A stretch of DNA of 64,000 nucleotides, from positions 3,914,905-3,978,904 of the forward strand of contig JAJEKV010000055.1 of the NCBI GenBank assembly GCA_021234155.1, given 5' to 3'. Below are positions 58,066-64,000 of this stretch, piece by piece; the stretch's first letter is position 1, and each line of letters starts with the position of its first letter. The stretch comes from Isoetes taiwanensis. Its lineage: Eukaryota > Streptophyta > Lycopodiopsida > Isoetales > Isoetaceae. The translations under genes and the position numbers were made by a program. The notes below the pieces were generated by a model that did not search any database, was not told the origin of the DNA, and worked only from the letters and a program-made list of their open reading frames with translations.

Positions 58066-58160
58066 GGCTGCTTGGGGTTGATTGAAGTGTCACCGTCTGG
58101 ACCATCCATCTCAGAGATGGACGGCCGAGATCAAGCTTTACCAACAATTTCCTTGCACCT
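58066..58160. repeat. Dispersed repeat related to 11736-11885
   Basis: gcttggggttgattgaagtg, then tcaccgtctggaccatccat and ggacggccgagatcaa match the 11.8-kb copy with scattered changes. Confidence 0.55.
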
Positions 58161-58251
58161 TCCTTAACCTTAAAATCAAGGGCCACGATTTCTCGCGTGC
58201 CCGATCGACGGCCCAGGGATGGGGTGCATGCCCCATGCATGCCCCCCCATC

Positions 58252-58352
58252 AAATCCAACAGCTATTGTGGCGACACCTCAAAAAATCGACGGCCAGGAA
58301 TAATCTCTACCTACTTTCACCCCCCCATAGGACCCATAATATAATTATATAT
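58252..58352 (-). repeat. Inverted copy of the 48214-48325 repeat
   Basis: Near-identical on the opposite strand, from aatccaacagctattgtggc to ataatataattatatata. Confidence 0.8.
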
Positions 58353-58359
58353 ACAAGAA

Positions 58360-61300
58360 ACTTCCGCCGCGAACGTTTCTCTTCCCCAACTCGTCTATAC
58401 ATGCCCTGTCAAAGAAATAAACTCTTGCAAATAGCATGTTACTTGCTACCTAAATTGTTTCAAATATTGCCTAAAATGCTTTTACTTGCACTGGTTCATG
58501 GAAACATACTATATTTTGCTCTCCACTTAGAGCTTGTGAAAGATAAAGTTGCATATCATGAATGTGGTGATGTCCAAGGCTAGAAGCTTTATAGAATAAG
58601 CTGGATGGCATCACCCCATGGCCATAGAACAAATGCCTTAAAATCGTATTACAAAGTACATGCCTTAAACTAATGCATGTGACCTAGCATATATATAAAA
58701 ATTTACATTATCATTTCCCATTTGACTTGTATCATTTCCCATTTGACTTATTCACTTTAAACTAGATTTGAAACATAGGTTGTGTTCGATAGAAATGAGC
58801 AACACGGTAGACTAATGTGGTGGATGGTTTAACCTAACTTAGGATGTACATTCCATCATTATTGCATAACAATGCACATAACGGGCAATCAACATAATAG
58901 AGATTAGGAACTAGCTATATGATGCAAGTCGTGGCAATTACCAAATCTTGTTACCAATAATAAAGATTATCATGAAATGCACAAATGTTGCCACCTTGTA
59001 AGTTAACCTATGACCTTAACTTTTCTTTAAACATTTGAATTGACAACACAATTTTCAAGATAAACATCCGCCATCATCTTCAACGTGAGAAAATACTTGA
59101 AGGGGAATGTACATTTTAAGGCTAGAAATGGTTTTATAGAGCAAGAGTTTTAACGAGACAAATTCTGACACAATGCTTTGTATCTTACCGACCTGCTTTC
59201 TATCTTACCAAATGCGTATAACCTACCATCATTTGCACTAGCGGCAACCTCAAGATGCGGTGCGAGAAATTGTAGCAAAAAAGTCAAGCTCACGGTTATT
59301 TAATTGTCCGGAAACATAATACCACAGGCATAACATATCTACATTAATAAAAGCTAGAACATAAAGGGAAACAAAAAGAGGGACAATAGTTCAAGATTGC
59401 CGGGCATAAAAAAAGTGAAATTTAAAGTCGTCTTCTTACGACCCGACAAGAATCATGTTTTCTAAATAATGAGATCCCTTTCAACAAAGAGAAAATTGCA
59501 TGTCTTTAGAAGAGAGAGCTCCACCCATTTTCCATTTGAAATTTGCCAGACAAACATTTTAAAAACTAAAGAGGAACTTGCCTCCTGTGATCAGAGTACT
59601 CACAAATCCCACAAAAATCTTCTATTACAAATCTCCATCGTGTGTTCAAGAACTTAGTTGCCTCAAGCAAGAAATTCAATGGCCTTGCCAAGCCACCTTC
59701 TTAAGAAATTTTAAGCTCGGGAGCATTTATTCCCTAAGATCTAAAACAAAGACTACACATCAATTGAAGCTTGGAGGCCTTTCTATTTGCAACTTACCCC
59801 CGCATGTGATCATCGGGTTTGAATGCCACGCTCTAAACAGTAAAGCACAAGGGAAGGCATGTGATCATCTGCCTAAATGCTGCAGACCAAGCCCCCGTTT
59901 TGGGGTCTACAAATCAGTTCCATGGGCCTTACAAATCATGGCACACAAGCCCCAGTTTGTGGGCAAAATTTCAAACCCTCATGTGTTGGAACCGGAGTTG
60001 CGTAAAAACCCACAACAAAAAGATCCAAAGCACAACGGTTTTGGGCTTACCATTTTCTCGTCAAGATGATCAAATCGCAAAGCTGTATAGCGTAGCGATG
60101 TCCTTGATATAGATCTCAAATCCAGATCCTCCCAAGAGTGCAATGTTTTAAATCAAAACGAAGCGAAGAGTCCCTTAGCATTGCTTATCGGTGCCATAAC
60201 GAGCTTTAATTTCAGTAAAAAAAATAGAAGGGTTTCAGTTCTGGTTGACAACGAACACGAGTCCCGGAAGGAGAAAGCTTGCTTCGAGCCCAAAGCGTAA
60301 GAATCCATTAGTAATTTTCCGGCTCCTCTATCTTGAAACCTCGGTAGCTGATTTAACCGAAAAATAGGCCCGATTTAACCAAAAAAAAAGAGGGAAGCTT
60401 GCTCATTTCTCCTCTCTACAAAGAACAAATGCGTGGGAAGAGAAGAAACAATGCATGCGGATTAGGGCTTGCCTACCTCGACACAAAATGCATTTATTTG
60501 CCTCACAAAATTCGTCCACCTTGGGATGCTAATGGGACCCGCCTCCGTGAGTCACCGGAAATGAGACTAGAATTAGAAACAAAAATCCATCCATTGGGTA
60601 AACCCGGGCCTGTTGGGAAAATTTCGGCATGCTTTCTCTTGCTTGTAATTTGCCCCATTTTCGTAGGTTGCTTCGGAGATAATATGCAAATGGCGGGGCT
60701 TTTTTCTCAGCTCAAATCACCGGTCCTCAACATCGGGCACCCGGATCACGAGGCTTGCTTCATATATTTCCGAAGCCCTCGTCCGGAATCGGGTCGAAGC
60801 AATGGGTTTGATTGCGAGCAATGGCCCTTGCCTCTAGATTTGACACATCTTCGACGCTTCTATGCCTAATGAAGTGTAAATGAAGCAAAGAAGACCACCA
60901 CGAAGAACCCTTGTTTCTTGATTCTTTTCCTCTTGTTACTGCTCCAAATCCGTGATTCTAAGCTCCGTTCTCTATTTTTATCCGAATCGGGATGATGCAT
61001 GGAAAAATTTCCATGTGGGCGATGGAGACTTTCTTTTTGGTTTCCTACCCAAAAATCCCACATCGTTTCGATTCTTCACCGAATTATGGTATAGGAAGAA
61101 AGGCCGCCATTTGTTGCCTGAAATCCCCATTCAAATGAAGAAATGAAAATGGCGTTTAGTTGGTGCATACTGATCTGATCTTCGCTTTTCTATCTAATAT
61201 AAAGAATTTGAACCACAACCGCATTTCCAGCATGAAAATCATTTGCAACGAAATTAGATCAAACAAAATACGAAATGAAAAAAATGAAACTGCATTACAT

Positions 61301-61370
61301 ATGAGTGATATACAAGTGTTTGTACTATGAAGGACCGCATGAAGCCGACCCTGCAAAACACGCCAGTGTG
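58360..61370. other. No gene recognised
   Basis: The two largest frames (59578-60069, 163 codons; 60399-60869, 156 codons, both plus) have ordinary composition but no motif, and I cannot tell whether they are coding. The rest is AT-rich. Confidence 0.3.
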
Positions 61371-61374
61371 GAAG

Positions 61375-62345
61375 ATTTTCCTAGATTTTTAAGATTCTAC
61401 ATATATTTATCTAGATTCCCAACGACTATTCCAAGATTTGCATAATATTCTATGTACATTCTTCTAGATTCATTCAAATTTTATAAAGATTCCCCTATAT
61501 TCTATGAAGATTCCCTTGCTTTCCACCAGATTCTCAAAGATTTTCCAGAGATTCCAATAAATTCCCTAAGATTCTTTAAGATTATCTTGAGATTCCCCTG
61601 GATTCTCAGAGATTGTCCCGAGATTCACCTAAATTCCCCATGCTTCTATGTAGATGCTCTTGGATTCCCTTAGATTAGGTTTTATCAAGATTCCCCCAAA
61701 TTCCTAAAGATTTTATGAAGATTCCTTAGGATTCCTTTAAATTTTGTCTCCAAGATTCCATCAAGATTCCTCCAATATCTCAAAGATTCAACTGGGATTC
61801 CCCTAGATTCTCAGAGATTCTCTCACGATTCACATAGATTCTCTCAGTGTGGAAGATTCCACTAGACCTTTAAGATTCTACAAATTTTTTTCTAGATTTC
61901 CAAAAACTGTTCTAAGATTCGCATACATTCCTCAAGAATCTATTTAGATTCTCTAAATTCATTCTGTTTTTGTGAAGATTCACCTAGATTCCCCTATATT
62001 CTTATGAACCCAAAGATTTTTCCAAAATTCACCTAGACTCCCAGAAGTCTATGTAGATTCTCTTGGATTCCCTTGGATTCTATGAAGACTCCTCAAGATT
62101 AACCTACATTTTCCATGGTTTTATGTAGAGTCCCATAAAATTCCCATAATTCTATAAAGATTATGGTCTTAAATTCCCATAATTCCCATAATTCTATAAA
62201 ATTATGGTCTTAAATTCCCATAATTCTATAAAGATTCCTCTAGATTCTCCATTATTCCATTGAGAATCTCCTAGATTTCCAAAGATTCCCCTCCATTATT
62301 TCAGATTTGTCAATGTGCCTATGTAGAATCCTACTTCTGGCTCGA
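61375..62345. repeat. About 1-kb field of degenerate AGATTC(C) repeats
   Basis: Some forty occurrences of agattc/agattcc/tagattc at spacings near 15-25 bp, interleaved with ccctagattc and tttatgaagattcc. The units are too diverged for a fixed period. An almost perfect 40-bp duplication (cataattctataaa-attatggtcttaaattc) lies near 62147-62225. Confidence 0.65.
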
Positions 62346-62972
62346 AATCTAAAAAATTTAGAAGTTATAAAGACATCAAGTTCTAACGTCGAGACTAGCC
62401 ATTAAATTTAAAATTTGAGATTAAATCCACAATGATTGCCATCGACATCTGCACATTCTATTTTGAGAGGGGGGCTACAGGTGTCTTAACAGAGCAGAGC
62501 TAATTAGTTAGAAGTGTGAGGAGATGAAAGAACTTTATCTTACGTGATCTAGCAATCTAGCAATTTTGTAAGTTGTTTACATCACTATGAGTTTCAATGG
62601 TATTGCCAACTATTTGCCAACTCATTGTACATCAACTTTATTTTTAATCTGTGATATTCTAACATTAGCTATCAAGCGACTCTGGTTATTAACACGCATC
62701 GTATTTTTAAGTTGTCAAGGTTCGAAAAATGAATTTTACTAATGAATGTATTGACGTCATAGAAAACGAAAATCTACAGCAAACAAATAGCAAGAATTTA
62801 GCGAGAACCTTAGCACCTGAGAGATCCGATTGTTTAACAACAAACTCGACCAGGTCATTACATAATGTGCTTCTCATATCCACGCATCTTGGGGCAACTC
62901 TTGCATAGTTGCCCCATGTAAATTGGACATTTTTCATCATTTTTTCCCGTCATTTGTTACATTGTTTCGTGG

Positions 62973-63060
62973 TTGTACATATACAAAGATCTACCAGATT
63001 GTACATATACAAAGATCTACCAGATCTACCGTGGTTGTACATATCCAAAGATCTTCCACT
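62973..63060. repeat. Three copies of ttgtacatatacaaagatct
   Basis: The first two are 26 bp apart and exact (62973 and 62999). The third, with one change, follows at about 63035. Confidence 0.8.
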
Positions 63061-64000
63061 AATGTACTATTGCAATGTTAAAAGTGCTAAGTTGAGGCAA
63101 AGTGCAAGTGCTAAATAGGGGCAAGGGTTGGGTGGGCACGGATAAGGATATATGCATAGATGCTTCAGGGCAGAAAAATAGAAATACTGATTTGGAAAAA
63201 AAAGGGATCCCCGATAAAACTCCAGATATATAGATGTTTCAAAACACAAAGAAATGCAACTAAATTTAGAGTGAGTTTGCAAGTATTACATATGTTTGTA
63301 ACATCTAATCTACCTAGGAATATTTTATTTATTTGCTCGATTTAACTACAACTTCGTCAACAATACATCTACAATTCAATCACCATTAAAAATTGCAATT
63401 CTTTGGCGGCTCATAAATTTGAAGAATGCTGCTCCTATTCAAACGGAAAATATGTTCAATATCCTACATTGTGTTCTATCTATTCATGACGTGCTTCAAT
63501 AAGCTTGGTGTCGCGGAGCTACATATGTTGAACATGCATGGAATCTATATATCGTGCATGCACGGCTTTCACATGCAGGATCTGCAAGTCAGCAAAACGA
63601 CTGAATCAAGCTTATACAAAAGCCCAAATAAAACAAAAAAATGAGATTTGTGGTCCATATGGTAATAAAAATACGAGGCAAATCAGAAAAAAGAAGTTGC
63701 CAGCTCTACCTAGCAGTTCATTATTAAATCAAGAGACTCAACGAGTATGCATATTGGTTACCTTAATATGGTTGGACACGTATAACCTTGGAGCATTTCA
63801 AGCTTCAATACTAAACTACAAAAAAGATTGTAGAATCCAATCATCATTTGAACAAAGGACAAAAACTAAAAAGCAAATATTCAGGTCCACAAATGAAACA
63901 TTCTGATGGCACGCATGCAATTACAATAAGAAAATCCCATACCAAGAGTAAATGTAACATTCCAGTTTCTCTTAGCTGGTGATCTAATGGCATCTGGACC
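63061..64000. other. No gene recognised
   Basis: AT-rich. The frame at 63538-63906 has no motif. Confidence 0.35.

Noticed and set aside
59578-60869. Two frames of 163 and 156 codons
   Set aside because: They could be coding, but no motif, splice site or homology is recognisable to me, so I left them unassigned.

Overview
The window looks like nuclear DNA of a land plant. There is no dense gene packing and there are no operons or ribosome-binding sites. What can be recognised is intron-split plant-type genes, mostly decayed (an ABCC/MRP transporter, a NUP133-like nucleoporin, the tail of a PPR-E/DYW protein), a plant-type L1 LINE, several DNA transposons and many satellites and palindromes. 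The low gene density, and a transposase family that I associate with lycophytes, mosses and ferns, suggest a large repeat-rich genome, perhaps a fern or other non-flowering plant. That last step is inference.

Layout. 1-11.4 kb: AT-rich DNA with a heat-shock-element module (2.1 kb), tandem duplications, and minus-strand NUP133-like remnants. 11.7-17.5 kb: a dispersed repeat, a 1.8 kb polypyrimidine tract, two arrays of different palindromes, and minus-strand Mutator-like transposase remnants. 18.57-37.98 kb: the centrepiece, a three-level nest. A minus-strand ABCC pseudogene (exons at 37.98-36.85 kb and again at 18.69-18.57 kb) is split by an 18,080-bp DNA transposon (18726-36805). The transposon has 18/20-bp terminal inverted repeats and a 4-bp AGTA duplication. 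It carries a plus-strand DDE-like transposase pseudogene and a convergent minus-strand gene with an Ulp1/C48 cysteine-protease domain. An 8.4-kb L1 LINE (25801-34189) sits inside an intron of that protease gene.

38.0-46.5 kb: a foldback element with about 138-bp arms, then a decayed minus-strand gene of uncertain family flanked on both sides by arrays of related palindromes (core AAATGGCGC...GCGCCATTT). One palindrome copy is itself interrupted by a 1572-bp element with a 4-bp TACT duplication, which is the complement of AGTA. 48.0-53.0 kb: a second heat-shock-element module, then a 4.4-kb CACTA-like element with subterminal repeats. 54.3-64 kb: a 180-bp satellite-like triplet, a PPR fragment, a small MITE, long hairpins, a 1-kb degenerate AGATTC-repeat field, and DNA with no recognisable gene.

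Very few of the open reading frames are convincing intact genes. The window is best read as layered transposon insertions into decaying host gene fragments.
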